This document shows, one piece after another, positions 1 through 8,265 of a stretch of DNA of 64,000 nt. Location: the NCBI RefSeq assembly GCF_900162725.1, contig NZ_LT799418.1, positions 1,725,836 through 1,789,835 on the forward strand, given 5' to 3'. The position numbers and the translations under genes are program-made. The first letter of the stretch is position 1. Each line of letters begins with the position of its first letter. The notes under the pieces are model-generated. The model was given only the letters and a program-made list of their open reading frames with translations, was not told where the DNA came from and searched no databases. The stretch is from Parabacteroides sp. Marseille-P3160 (GTDB lineage: Bacteria; Bacteroidota; Bacteroidia; Bacteroidales; Tannerellaceae).

Positions 1-1397
1 GTTTGATCTTCGCTAACCTGCTCGATATGCCGTATTGTTCCGTCTACCGCATCGTAAGTCGTATACTTATTCTTAATTCTCCGTCCGTTGTACCAGGTAT
101 ACATGATTAAGAATATCATGCCTGCTATTATGAGTGAAATGAAGCCGCCGTGAGTGAATTTCTGCATGTTGGCGATGAAAAAGCTCATTTCCACTATCAG
201 GAAAAAGAGCGTCAGGGGAATGCTGTACCATAAGGGTTTCTTTGTCTGCAGGAAGTAAAGGAACAAGAGTAAACTGGTCATTATCATGCTGAGGGTAATT
301 GCCAGCCCGTAGGCCGCTTCCAACTTCATGGAGGATTGGAAAATTAAAACGATCAACAGGCATAAAGCCAATAATATATAATTCACGGAGGGGATATACA
401 TCTGGCCTTTGATATCCGTCGGGTATTTGATCTTAACCGATGGCCAGATATTTAATGACATCGCTTCGCTGATGACGGTAAACGAACTACTGATCAAGGC
501 CTGGCTGGCGATAATTGCCGCGACCGTGGCCATGCCGATTCCCGGAAAGACAAACCAGGAAGGCATCATGGAGAAAAAGGGGTTGACATCATGCACTGCC
601 CGTTGCGGATTATCCAGTATCCAGGCAGCCTGTCCCAGGTAGTTGAATATCAACATGGTTTTGACCATGAACCATGAGATACGGATATTCTTCAATCCGC
701 AGTGCCCAAGGTCTGAATAAAGTGCTTCCGCTCCCGTGGTACAAAGGAAAATGGCGCCCAGAATGACCAATACGTCCGGCGCTTCCTGCAGGAAATGAAA
801 TGCATACATCGGGTTGAAGGCTTTGAACACATCCAGGCGGAAAATGAATTGGCTGATTCCCAAAAGGCCTATCATCAGAAACCAACAAACCATAACCGGG
901 CCGAAATATTTGCCTAAGGAACCGGTACCGAAGGGTTGGATCAGGAAAAGAATCAGAATAATGGTGATGGTGACAGGAACGACAGAGACCGAGGGAACTG
1001 CGCTATGCAGTCCCTCGATGGCCGAGAGCACCGTCATGGCCGGAGTAATGACTCCGTCCGCCAGCAGGGTGGCTGCGCCGAAAGCGGCGATAATGTAAGC
1101 CCAGCGATAGTTTCTCCGGATGAGGGCGAAAAGGGATAAAATGCCCCCTTCCCCTTTATTATCCGCCCGGAGAGTAATTAGGACATATTTGATGGTTGTC
1201 TGTAAGGTAAGCGTCCAAATGACGCAAGAGACAGCGCCCAGTATGTAGTCCGGCTGATAACTGGCGCCGACCGGAAGGTCTTTGAGTACGGCCCGCATAA
1301 CATAAAGCGGCGAGGTTCCGATGTCTCCAAAAACGATACCTATAGCGAGAATTACTCCTAATGCATTAAAAGGGATGTTATGTTTTTTTGTATTCAT
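1..1397 (-). CDS. kup: KUP-family potassium uptake protein (C-terminus cut by window edge)
   Basis: The reverse strand is open from an ATG at 1397 to base 1, giving about 465 residues without a stop; the rest lies outside the window. The N-terminus reads NIPFNALGVILAIGIVFGDI followed by GTSPLYV, the GDIGTSPLY signature of KUP/HAK transporters, which take up K+ with protons across the inner membrane. Many hydrophobic segments follow, along with the family block RADNKGEGGILSL and a second block LLADGVITPAMTVLSAIEG. The family is usually 600-700 residues, so the soluble C-terminal domain is missing here. The gene is divergent from the NlpC/P60 gene. The family assignment is secure; substrate preference is inferred from the family. 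Confidence 0.93.
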   Translation of the reverse strand, partial: MNTKKHNIPFNALGVILAIGIVFGDIGTSPLYVMRAVLKDLPVGASYQPDYILGAVSCVIWTLTLQTTIKYVLITLRADNKGEGGILSLFALIRRNYRWAYIIAAFGAATLLADGVITPAMTVLSAIEGLHSAVPSVSVVPVTITIILILFLIQPFGTGSLGKYFGPVMVCWFLMIGLLGISQFIFRLDVFKAFNPMYAFHFLQEAPDVLVILGAIFLCTTGAEALYSDLGHCGLKNIRISWFMVKTMLIFNYLGQAAWILDNPQRAVHDVNPFFSMMPSWFVFPGIGMATVAAIIASQALISSSFTVISEAMSLNIWPSVKIKYPTDIKGQMYIPSVNYILLALCLLIVLIFQSSMKLEAAYGLAITLSMIMTSLLLFLYFLQTKKPLWYSIPLTLFFLIVEMSFFIANMQKFTHGGFISLIIAGMIFLIMYTWYNGRRIKNKYTTYDAVDGTIRHIEQVSEDQ

Positions 1398-1422
1398 GCA
1401 AATAAATCCTATTTTTTCGCCG

Positions 1423-1430
1423 CTAAAGTA
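1423..1430 (-). promoter_or_regulatory. Candidate -7 box of the potassium transporter
   Basis: On the reverse strand the bases read TACTTTAG, a 7/8 match to the Bacteroidota -7 consensus TAnnTTTG, 25 bases upstream of the ATG at 1397. No clear -33 TTTG was found, so this is tentative. Confidence 0.3.
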
Positions 1431-1503
1431 CTCGAATATTTAAATGAATGAAAAAAACGGATATTCTTTTTTACAGAAGAGGGTTGTTTTATTGAAATTT
1501 TTC

Positions 1504-1511
1504 TATATTTG
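1504..1511 (+). promoter_or_regulatory. -7 promoter box (TATATTTG) of the NlpC/P60 gene
   Basis: An exact TAnnTTTG match lies 20 bases before the ATG at 1532. A TTG at 1484-1486 could form part of the -33 element. The short distance to the start fits the short 5' leaders common in this phylum. Confidence 0.6.
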
Positions 1512-1531
1512 TCCGAAACGAACTTTTTCTA

Positions 1532-2059
1532 ATGATGCTTAAACGACTCATTCTTGTCATAGCCTTATTTACAATCATGATCGCCCAGAGTTCCTGCGGG
1601 GCATTGAAGATTTCGTCCGAAGAGTTGGAGGTGCCAGTGTTGTTGTCCCGCCAATTCGGTTTACCGATTGCCCCGGGAGATAATATCGAATTATATGAAG
1701 CCGCTTCTACTTGGTTAGGCACTCCTCACCGCTATGGGGGCAATTCCAAAAAAGGAATCGACTGTTCGGGTTTCGTTTGGGTCATCTTTAAAGAAGTTTA
1801 CGGTCTATCCCTGGCCTCTTCTTCCCAAGGAATGTTATCATCCAATTGCAAAATGATTGCCAAAACGGATTTGCAAGAAGGCGATCTGGTTTTCTTCAAG
1901 ACCGGACGGCGGAAAGGGCGCACGACGAATCATGTCGGCATTTACCTGAAAGATGGAAAGTTTGTCCATACCAGTACCTCCAACGGAGTCGTTGTCAGCA
2001 GTCTCGATGATCCGTATTATTCCCGCACTTGGGTGGCCGGCGGACGCGTGGATTTGTAA
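1532..2059 (+). CDS. NlpC/P60-family cell-wall hydrolase lipoprotein
   Basis: This 175-residue protein has a hydrophobic N-terminus ending at a Cys near residue 22 (AQSSC), so it is probably a lipoprotein. The rest is an NlpC/P60 domain: YGGNSKKGIDCSGFVW carries the nucleophile Cys at about residue 78, and TNHVGIYL carries the catalytic His at about 134. Such enzymes cleave peptide stems of peptidoglycan (typically gamma-D-glutamyl-diamino acid bonds) in the periplasm. ATG codons at 1532 and 1535 are adjacent and either could be used. The gene is alone, between the divergent potassium transporter and serS. The family call is strong; the exact bond cut is inferred. Confidence 0.9.
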   Translation: MMLKRLILVIALFTIMIAQSSCGALKISSEELEVPVLLSRQFGLPIAPGDNIELYEAASTWLGTPHRYGGNSKKGIDCSGFVWVIFKEVYGLSLASSSQGMLSSNCKMIAKTDLQEGDLVFFKTGRRKGRTTNHVGIYLKDGKFVHTSTSNGVVVSSLDDPYYSRTWVAGGRVDL

Positions 2060-2298
2060 AATGCGCTTGGAAGCATAGAGCCTCTCTAAATTTTGCCCGT
2101 TAATTTGTTTAGTTCGGTTTTTAGGGTACTTGATTCGTTTACGAAGCGATAATAGCGTAGGTTATTTGAGCTGAGAACGGAGTAACTGCACAAAAAAGGC
2201 TAAACAAATAACGAAATAATCTTTAGAAAAAATTGAGGAATTTTTAAACAGGCTCATAAGTTTCCGGGGTGGGAGGAGTATAAATAAATATAATTCCA

Positions 2299-2306
2299 TA
2301 CCTTTG
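2299..2306 (+). promoter_or_regulatory. -7 promoter box (TACCTTTG) of serS; decides the start codon
   Basis: This exact TAnnTTTG box overlaps the TTG at 2304 from which the serS frame could be opened. Since transcription starts a few bases after the box, a start at 2304 would lie outside the mRNA. The ATG at 2334 is therefore the start. Confidence 0.65.
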
Positions 2307-2333
2307 CGGGGCATTAAAATCATTGATGTAAGT

Positions 2334-3605
2334 ATGTTGACATTAAAAGTAATTACGGAAAATCCGGAGGAGGTGATCCGTCGGTTGGCGATTAAACATT
2401 TTGACGGGAAAGCTGTCATCGGACAAATTATCGAGTTGGACAAGATACGGCGGGATTCCCAATCCCTACTGGATGCAAACCTGGCCGGGTTGAACCAGGC
2501 CTCGAAAGAGATCGGCCGCCTGATGAAAGAAGGTCGCAAGGAAGAAGCCGAAACCGCCCGGAACAAAGTGGCTGCAATGAAGGAAGGCAACAAGGCTTTG
2601 GAAGAAGCCAAGCATAATGCGGAAGAAGGGATGCACGCCTTGCTGGTGACGATTCCCAACCTTCCGCATGAGTCCGTTCCCGAAGGCAACGGAGCCGACG
2701 ATAATGTCTGTGAGAAAATGGGAGGCGTTATACCCGAATTACCTGAGGATGCCCTTCCTCACTGGGATTTAGCCAAGAAATATGACCTGATCGATTTTGA
2801 ACTGGGAGTAAAGATCAGTGGAGCCGGTTTCCCTGTTTATAAGGGATATGGCGCCCGCCTGCAACGCGCCCTGGTCAATTTCTTCCTGGACAATGCGCGT
2901 GAAGCCGGTTACCTGGAAATCCAACCGCCTTATGTGGTGAATGCCGATTCCGGTTATGGAACCGGGCAGTTGCCCGATAAGGAAGGACAGATGTATCATG
3001 CCAACCTGGATGATCTTTACCTGATCCCCACGGCTGAAGTGCCGGTCACCAATATCTACCGGGACGTGATCCTGAACGAATCCGATTTTCCGGTAAAGAA
3101 TACCGCTTATTCCGCTTGTTTCCGCCGCGAAGCAGGCTCGTATGGGAAAGATGTACGCGGGCTGAACCGCTTGCATCAGTTCGACAAAGTGGAAATCGTA
3201 CGTATCGACAAGCCGGAACACTCTTACCAATCTTTGCAGGAGATGGTCGATTATGTCGAAACCTTAGTAAATAAACTGGAATTGCCTTGGCGGATCCTAC
3301 GCCTTTGCGGAGGAGATATCAGCTTCACGTCGGCGCTGACTTTTGATTTTGAAGTATATTCCGCCGCGCAGAAACGTTGGCTGGAAGTCAGTTCCGTTTC
3401 CAATTTTGAGAGCTACCAGGCGAATCGCCTGAAATGCCGTTACCGGGATGTCGATAAGAAGACACAGCTTTGCCATACGCTGAATGGAAGCGCCTTGGCC
3501 TTGCCCCGCATCGTTGCGGCCTTGCTGGAAAACAATCAAACGCCGGAAGGAATCCGGATCCCTGAGCAGTTAATCCCCTATACCGGATTTGACCTGATAA
3601 AATAG
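2334..3605 (+). CDS. serS: Serine--tRNA ligase
   Basis: This 423-residue class II aminoacyl-tRNA synthetase charges tRNA-Ser with serine in the cytoplasm. The N-terminal coiled-coil arm (about residues 30-105) is rich in charged helical repeats. Motif 2 is seen in ACFRREAGSYGKDVRGLNRL and motif 3 in NGSALALPRIVAALLENNQ. LIPTAEVPVTN is also typical. Length matches the family. The start at 2334 (MLTLKVITEN) is chosen because an exact -7 promoter box covers the alternative upstream TTG. The gene stands alone, and its downstream side is filled by palindromic repeats. Confidence 0.97.
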   Translation: MLTLKVITENPEEVIRRLAIKHFDGKAVIGQIIELDKIRRDSQSLLDANLAGLNQASKEIGRLMKEGRKEEAETARNKVAAMKEGNKALEEAKHNAEEGMHALLVTIPNLPHESVPEGNGADDNVCEKMGGVIPELPEDALPHWDLAKKYDLIDFELGVKISGAGFPVYKGYGARLQRALVNFFLDNAREAGYLEIQPPYVVNADSGYGTGQLPDKEGQMYHANLDDLYLIPTAEVPVTNIYRDVILNESDFPVKNTAYSACFRREAGSYGKDVRGLNRLHQFDKVEIVRIDKPEHSYQSLQEMVDYVETLVNKLELPWRILRLCGGDISFTSALTFDFEVYSAAQKRWLEVSSVSNFESYQANRLKCRYRDVDKKTQLCHTLNGSALALPRIVAALLENNQTPEGIRIPEQLIPYTGFDLIK

Positions 3606-3638
3606 GAATTTCAGATATTGTTTGGAATATAGCATATA

Positions 3639-3815
3639 TTTTGTTGGGCGTAGGCTCGGGCCTACGTCCGTGCTAAAAGCAAGGCTCCGCCTTGCATATT
3701 CATAATTGGATGTATTGAAAACAGGCAAGGCAGGAGCCTTGCTTTTATCTACGACGTAGCGAAGACGCTACGCCGAACAACGGAATATGACGTAGCGAAG
3801 ACGCTACGCCAAACG
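3639..3815. repeat. Palindromic REP/BIME-like repeat, copy A (177 bp), next to RAYT gene
   Basis: This block recurs almost unchanged at 4653-4833 on the other side of the transposase gene, in the same orientation. The differences seen are two 2-base insertions and two substitutions in copy B. It holds nested palindromes: CGTAGG...CCTACG at 3649-3666; a 22-base inverted repeat with arms at 3674-3695 and 3725-3747 (one bulged base), each arm itself folding as GCAAGGC...GCCTTGC; and two CGTAGCG-AAGA-CGCTACG hairpins at 3755-3772 and 3791-3808. The layout resembles bacterial interspersed mosaic elements mobilised by RAYT enzymes. Confidence 0.85.
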
Positions 3816-3906
3816 CCGAAACGGGACGTAGTCAAATGCTACTCCGAATATAAAAACACGTCGAAACACGATGTAATGAAGACGCTACGAACGTCGAAAT
3901 GCGACA
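3816..3906. repeat. Decayed continuation of the CGTAGCG hairpin repeats
   Basis: Between copy A and the transposase gene, further degraded hairpin units can be seen: ACGTAGTCAAATGCTAC near 3826, and GATGTAATGAAGACGCTAC near 3870. They share the CGTAGnnnnnnnGCTACG layout with substitutions, suggesting older copies of the same element. No gene is seen between 3606 and 3965. Confidence 0.5.
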
Positions 3907-3965
3907 CTGGATAAAGATTTTTTCTTTGTTCTTTATTGTTTGAATATCAATAAAATCAATAATAA

Positions 3966-4511
3966 TTAAAACGTAGAAGTAATATTTATTAATCCTTTGT
4001 TTCCTATGAAATACCCTGCACTTGAATATAAATAATCCTCTTCATTTGCCACTATTCCGGCCCTGACTGGATTCTGATGAATATATTTTATCTTTTGCTT
4101 CACAAATTTGTTGCTTTCTATTATTTCTGCATGATTCTCTTGTGTCCAAACCTGATATTTTTCATTTCGTTTGTGTTGTTTTGCTGCAAATTCAAAAATA
4201 TTCAACATCCATTCGCGTCTGCTTTCCGCTTCGTTTCTAATAGCTGTTAGCATTTCCTTGGCTGTGTAACTTTTAAACTCACGTACCGTATCGCTCAATT
4301 TGGCAGCTTCACTTTTTACTAATAAGTGAACATGATTGCTCATTATGACATAAGCATATATGGCTAATCCTTTGTGTTCTTGACTATATTTAAGACTGTC
4401 AATCACTATGTCCCTATACACTTTTCTACTGAAAATATCTACCCATTTTACAATTTGAAAAGTAAGAAAATAAATTCCGTCCTGCTCTATAATTTGGTAC
4501 CCTGTACTCAT
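3966..4511 (-). CDS. REP-associated tyrosine transposase (RAYT, Y1/IS200-like HUH enzyme)
   Basis: The 181-residue protein has the HUH motif in IMSNHVHLL (His 60 and His 62 of this start) and the C-terminal block YIHQNPVRAGI that marks TnpA_REP proteins. Tyr near 119 or 144 is the likely nucleophile. RAYTs cut single-stranded REP palindromes and are thought to spread them; they are usually single-copy domesticated enzymes rather than self-mobile elements. The frame can be opened at an ATG at 4589 (207 residues), but family similarity begins at MSTGYQIIEQDGIYFL, so 4511 is preferred. The near-identical palindromic blocks on both sides strongly suggest its substrate. The gene is more AT-rich than its neighbours. 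Confidence 0.88.
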   Translation of the reverse strand: MSTGYQIIEQDGIYFLTFQIVKWVDIFSRKVYRDIVIDSLKYSQEHKGLAIYAYVIMSNHVHLLVKSEAAKLSDTVREFKSYTAKEMLTAIRNEAESRREWMLNIFEFAAKQHKRNEKYQVWTQENHAEIIESNKFVKQKIKYIHQNPVRAGIVANEEDYLYSSAGYFIGNKGLINITSTF

Positions 4512-4652
4512 TTTCTGTTCATAGTTAAGTTTTGTTGTTGAACTGATATGAATGTGTTTTGGCATAAATTTAAATGCAAATTCATACATTGTAAATTAAC
4601 TAAATAAAATAATAAGTTGTATTGTTAAACGCTGGCATTTTATTGTTGTTGT

Positions 4653-4833
4653 TTTTGTTGGGCGTAGGCTCGGGCCTACGTCCGTGCTAAAAGCAAGGCT
4701 CCGCCTTGCATATTCATAATTTTGGATGTATTGAAAACAGGCAAGGCAGGAGCCTTGCTTTTATCTACGACGTAGCGAAGACGCTACGCCGAACAACGGA
4801 ATACGACGTAGCGAAGACGCGCTACGCCGAACG
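4653..4833. repeat. Palindromic REP/BIME-like repeat, copy B (181 bp)
   Basis: Direct repeat of 3639-3815. It differs by an extra TT within ATAATTTTGG, by ATACGACG instead of ATATGACG, by an extra GC within the last CGTAGCG hairpin, and by G for A near the right end. It ends just short of the ybaK stop, so the element sits between the convergent genes serS and ybaK. Confidence 0.85.
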
Positions 4834-4847
4834 AGATTATTCAGTGG

Positions 4848-5327
4848 TTATGAGATCAGATCGGCAATGACAGCCTGTGTTTCACGGATCAGATCGGGCG
4901 GGGAGAGGCGGATCTGCATGCCGCGTTGTCCGGCACTGACGTAAAGGCGTTCGAAGCCGGCGGCCGTCTGATGAATATAGGTCGGGAACCGTTTCTTCAT
5001 GCCGATAGGCGAGCAACCTCCGCGGATATAACCGGTAAGCGGCAAGAGTTCCTTTACGTGAATCAGCGAGCAGCTTTTGTTGCCTGATGCCTTGGCAGCC
5101 TTTTTCAGATCCACTTCGGCGGCTCCGGGGATGACACAGACAAAGTGGCCGGTACGGTCGCCTTCCAATACGAGCGTTTTGAAAACCTGCGCAACATCTT
5201 CACCCAGTTGGGCGGCTACGTGGGTAGCGCTCAGATCGTTTTCATCTACTTCATACGGTACGAGATCGTATGTGATGCCCGCCTTGTCCAATAGTCGGGC
5301 GACATTCGTTTTGTTAATCTTCTTCAT
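4848..5327 (-). CDS. ybaK: YbaK/EbsC-family Cys-tRNA(Pro) deacylase
   Basis: This 159-residue cytoplasmic protein matches the YbaK/ProX editing domain: KINKTNVARLLDKAGITY at the start, the catalytic Lys in QVFKTLVLEG, and the loop GYIRGGCSPIGMKKRFPTYI. The family hydrolyses cysteine mischarged onto tRNA-Pro. It begins 3 bases after the tex stop codon (both on the reverse strand), so the two are probably one operon. Start at ATG 5327; length is normal for the family. The substrate is inferred from the subfamily motifs, since related INS-domain editors act on alanine. Confidence 0.9.
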   Translation of the reverse strand: MKKINKTNVARLLDKAGITYDLVPYEVDENDLSATHVAAQLGEDVAQVFKTLVLEGDRTGHFVCVIPGAAEVDLKKAAKASGNKSCSLIHVKELLPLTGYIRGGCSPIGMKKRFPTYIHQTAAGFERLYVSAGQRGMQIRLSPPDLIRETQAVIADLIS

Positions 5328-5330
5328 CTT

Positions 5331-7460
5331 TCAGTTCATTCCTTTCATGGATAATTGGATGCGCTTGCGGGTGAGATCTATACCGATAACTTTCACCTGT
5401 ACGTGCTGGTGTATCGACACAATCTGCGCCGGATCGTTGACAAAGCGGTCGGCCAGTTCGGAGACATGCACTAATCCGTTTTCCTTGATGCCGATGTCGA
5501 CAAAGCATCCGAAATTCGTGATGTTCGTCACTATGCCCGGAAGGATCTGCCCTTCCTTCAGGTCTTCTATCTTCTTTACCGTCGGATCGAAAGAGAAAAC
5601 CTGAATGGTTTGGCGCGGATCGCGTCCCGGCTTGTCCAGCTCTTCCATAATATCGAGCAGGGTAGGCATGCCGACCGTTTCGCCGACGTATTTCTTTAAA
5701 TCCAGCTTCTTCTTTAGTTCTTTGTCGGCAATCAGTTCCGTGACTTTACAACCCAGATCAGCAGCCATCCGTTCCACCACCGGATAGCTTTCGGGATGTA
5801 CTGCCGAGTTGTCCAATGGGTCCTTTCCTCCGGCAATGCGCAGGAATCCGGCGCATTGCTCGAATGATTTTTCGCCCATGCGCGGCACTTTCAATAACTC
5901 CCGGCGGGAGAGGAAGGGACCGTGCTCTGTCCGGTAGTCCACGATGTTCTGCGCTAAAGCCGGGCCAAGCCCCGAAACATAAGTCAGCAGATGCCGGCTG
6001 GCGGTATTCACATTGACTCCGACTGAGTTCACACAGCTTTCGACCGTCTGGTCGAGGCTCTTCTTCAGCGCCGTCTGGTCTACGTCATGCTGGTATTGCC
6101 CCACGCCGATGCTTTTAGGGTCGATTTTTACCAGTTCGGCCAACGGATCCATCAGGCGGCGGCCGATACTGACGGCGCCGCGGACCGTTACGTCGTATTC
6201 CGGAAATTCGTCGCGGGCAACTTTGGAGGCCGAGTAAATCGAGGCGCCGTTTTCGCTGACGACAAAGACCTGTACCTTCCGGTCGTACCGGATGTTCGTG
6301 ATAAATTCCTCCGTTTCGCGGCTGGCGGTGCCGTTTCCGATCGCGATCGCGTCGATGGCATAGGAGGCAACCAGTTGGGCCACCTTTGCCGCCGCTTTGC
6401 TGCGCTCGTTCTGCGGAGGATGGGGATAGACCGCTTCGTTGTGCAACAGGCTTCCTTGTGCGTCGAGGCAAACCAGTTTGCAGCCGGTACGATAGCCGGG
6501 ATCGACTCCCAGTACCCGCTTCTGTCCGAGAGGGGGCGAGAGAAGCAGTTGCCGGAGGTTTCCGGCGAAAACGCGAATCGCTTCTTCGTCGGCTTTGGCT
6601 TTGCTGAGGCGGACGTATTCCGTTTCGATCGAAGGTTTGAGTAACCGCTTAAAAGCATCTTCTACAGCCATCGAGACTTGTTCGCCCGCCTCGTTCTGCG
6701 CTTTGACAAAACGCCGTTTCAGTCGTTCGACGCAGTTTTCGGCATCCGGCGATAGGCTTACTTTCAATATTTTCTCCGCCTCGCCTCGCATCAATGCCAG
6801 AATCCGGTGGGAAGAACTCCGGCGGAGCGGTTCGGAGAAGTCGAAATAGTCGCGATATTTTGCGCCTTCTTCCTCCTTGCCTTTGATGACTTTGGATTGT
6901 ATGACCGCCGTATGTCCGAACGATTGGCGGACCAGGTTGCGGGCCTCCTCATTTTCATTAATCCATTCGGCAATGATGTCGCGGGCTCCTTGGAGCGCAT
7001 CCTCTGCCGTCGGCACTTCGCCGGTGATAAAGCTCTCCGCCCGGTTGCTCACCGTTCGTTCCTTTTGCAGTAAGATAAGTTGCGCCAGCGGCTCCAGGCC
7101 TCGTTTCCGAGCGATTTCCGCCTTCGTTACCCGTTTCGGTTTATAGGGCAGATAAATATCTTCGAGTTCGGTCCCGTCCCATGAATTTTCGATGCGTTGC
7201 TTTAGTTCCGGGGTTAATTTATCTTGTTCCTGAATGGCTTTCAGGATGGTTTCTTTCCGTTTCGCAAGTTCGGTCAGCCGTTCCAGTTCATCCTGGATAG
7301 CTCCGACCTGTACTTCGTCCAATCCTCCGGTCGCTTCTTTCCGGTACCGGCTGATGAAAGGGAGAGTGGCGCCACCTTCCAGCAGTTCGATGGTTTTGGT
7401 CGTCTGTTTTTCTGAAATTGCGAGGGTACGTGCGATAAACGCCGCAAAAGATGCCGTCAT
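5331..7460 (-). CDS. tex: Tex-like RNA-binding transcription accessory protein
   Basis: This 709-residue protein has the Tex order: N-terminal helical domain (FISRYRKEATGGLDEVQ), YqgF/RNase H-like domain (VLGVDPGYRTGCKLV), helix-hairpin-helix region (VNTASRHLLTYVSGLGPALA) and C-terminal S1 domain (GIVTNITNFGCFVDIGIKEN). Tex is a conserved nucleic-acid-binding protein tied to transcription and stress survival; its exact reaction is not settled. It precedes ybaK by 3 bases and has its own promoter box at 7480-7487. GC-rich and codon-typical, it casts many antisense open frames that are not genes. Confidence is very high from domain order and length. Confidence 0.96.
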   Translation of the reverse strand: MTASFAAFIARTLAISEKQTTKTIELLEGGATLPFISRYRKEATGGLDEVQVGAIQDELERLTELAKRKETILKAIQEQDKLTPELKQRIENSWDGTELEDIYLPYKPKRVTKAEIARKRGLEPLAQLILLQKERTVSNRAESFITGEVPTAEDALQGARDIIAEWINENEEARNLVRQSFGHTAVIQSKVIKGKEEEGAKYRDYFDFSEPLRRSSSHRILALMRGEAEKILKVSLSPDAENCVERLKRRFVKAQNEAGEQVSMAVEDAFKRLLKPSIETEYVRLSKAKADEEAIRVFAGNLRQLLLSPPLGQKRVLGVDPGYRTGCKLVCLDAQGSLLHNEAVYPHPPQNERSKAAAKVAQLVASYAIDAIAIGNGTASRETEEFITNIRYDRKVQVFVVSENGASIYSASKVARDEFPEYDVTVRGAVSIGRRLMDPLAELVKIDPKSIGVGQYQHDVDQTALKKSLDQTVESCVNSVGVNVNTASRHLLTYVSGLGPALAQNIVDYRTEHGPFLSRRELLKVPRMGEKSFEQCAGFLRIAGGKDPLDNSAVHPESYPVVERMAADLGCKVTELIADKELKKKLDLKKYVGETVGMPTLLDIMEELDKPGRDPRQTIQVFSFDPTVKKIEDLKEGQILPGIVTNITNFGCFVDIGIKENGLVHVSELADRFVNDPAQIVSIHQHVQVKVIGIDLTRKRIQLSMKGMN

Positions 7461-7479
7461 ATCTGGTATTTATTTTCGA

Positions 7480-7487
7480 CAAAAATA
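7480..7487 (-). promoter_or_regulatory. -7 promoter box (TATTTTTG) of tex
   Basis: An exact TAnnTTTG match on the reverse strand, 19 bases upstream of the tex ATG at 7460. It lies in the T-rich tail of the terminator of the preceding lipoprotein gene, so the two genes are separately transcribed. Confidence 0.55.
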
Positions 7488-7490
7488 ACG

Positions 7491-7528
7491 AAAAAAGCCC
7501 GGGAATAGAGGATTCTCCGGGCCTTTTT
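7491..7528 (-). terminator. Rho-independent terminator after the OmpA-like lipoprotein gene
   Basis: The stem GCCCGG/CCGGGC (7497-7502 with 7517-7522) is flanked by A6 on the left and T5 on the right, so it could work in both directions. On the reverse strand it follows the lipoprotein stop (7546) and ends in a T6 run. Confidence 0.8.
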
Positions 7529-7545
7529 CTTTGTGGGCGTTCTCT

Positions 7546-8226
7546 TTACTTCAACGTTCCCTGTTGTGCTTCCTGAATCATTTTTTCATTTGCCAGAATT
7601 ACGATTTCTACCCGGCGGTTAAGCGAACGGCCTTCCGGAGTGCTGTTATCGGCAACCGGCTCGTGGATCCCTTTTCCTTCGTATGTCATACGGTTCGTGC
7701 TGACACCTTGGGAAGTCAGGTAGTCATATACGCTCTTGGCGCGTTTTTCGGACAAGGTCTGGTTATAATCTACCTTTCCGGTATTATCCGTATGGCCTAT
7801 GATTTTGATATAGGTATCCGCATTGGCGTTCAAGTTACTTCCGAAGCCGCGCAAAGCAGTCTTGGAAGCCTCGCTGACCGTGCTGGAATTGGTTGCAAAC
7901 AGAATGCCGGAATCGAAGGTAACCTTCAACGCTTCGCCGTTGTTGATCGTTTCCACCTTCGTGTCTTCCGGTAAAGTTTGTTCCAGTTGTTGCTTTTGTT
8001 TATCCATTTTCTTGCCGATCAACGCGCCGGCTGTGCCGCCTACTGCTGCGCCGATTACGGCGCCTAAGGCCGTATTACCGGCTATTGCACCTACTCCGGC
8101 ACCCACTGCACCTCCGGCACCTACTCCGATGGCCGCACCCTTGGTCGTGTTGTTCATCGAGGCACAACCTGATAAAATTAATGCGCCGCATAGAGCCAAA
8201 ATCGAAAATAATTTAACGCTTTTCAT
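7546..8226 (-). CDS. OmpA-family lipoprotein with glycine-zipper region
   Basis: The 226-residue protein has a lipoprotein signal (LILSGCASM, Cys near residue 21), a glycine/alanine-rich glycine-zipper segment (about residues 30-70, with the pattern GVGAGGAVGAGVGAIAG) and a C-terminal OmpA domain with IIGHTDNTGKVDYNQTLSEK and LNRRVEI. OmpA domains bind peptidoglycan non-covalently, so this protein should tether the outer membrane to the wall, as YiaD-type proteins do. It starts 39 bases after the stop of the acidic protein gene, so the two may be cotranscribed. A strong hairpin terminator follows. Confidence 0.92.
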   Translation of the reverse strand: MKSVKLFSILALCGALILSGCASMNNTTKGAAIGVGAGGAVGAGVGAIAGNTALGAVIGAAVGGTAGALIGKKMDKQKQQLEQTLPEDTKVETINNGEALKVTFDSGILFATNSSTVSEASKTALRGFGSNLNANADTYIKIIGHTDNTGKVDYNQTLSEKRAKSVYDYLTSQGVSTNRMTYEGKGIHEPVADNSTPEGRSLNRRVEIVILANEKMIQEAQQGTLK

Positions 8227-8265
8227 CTTTGAATATTCTTTTTAATTTATATGTTAATAAAACAA

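Noticed and set aside
3639-4833. Ordinary insertion sequence with terminal inverted repeats
   Set aside because: The flanking blocks are direct, not inverted, repeats. The enzyme is of the RAYT type, and no target duplication was recognised outside the blocks.
5605-7415. Many open frames antisense to tex or in its other frames (up to about 185 residues)
   Set aside because: They are shadows of a GC-rich, clearly coding gene with full Tex domains; none has a recognisable domain or a promoter.
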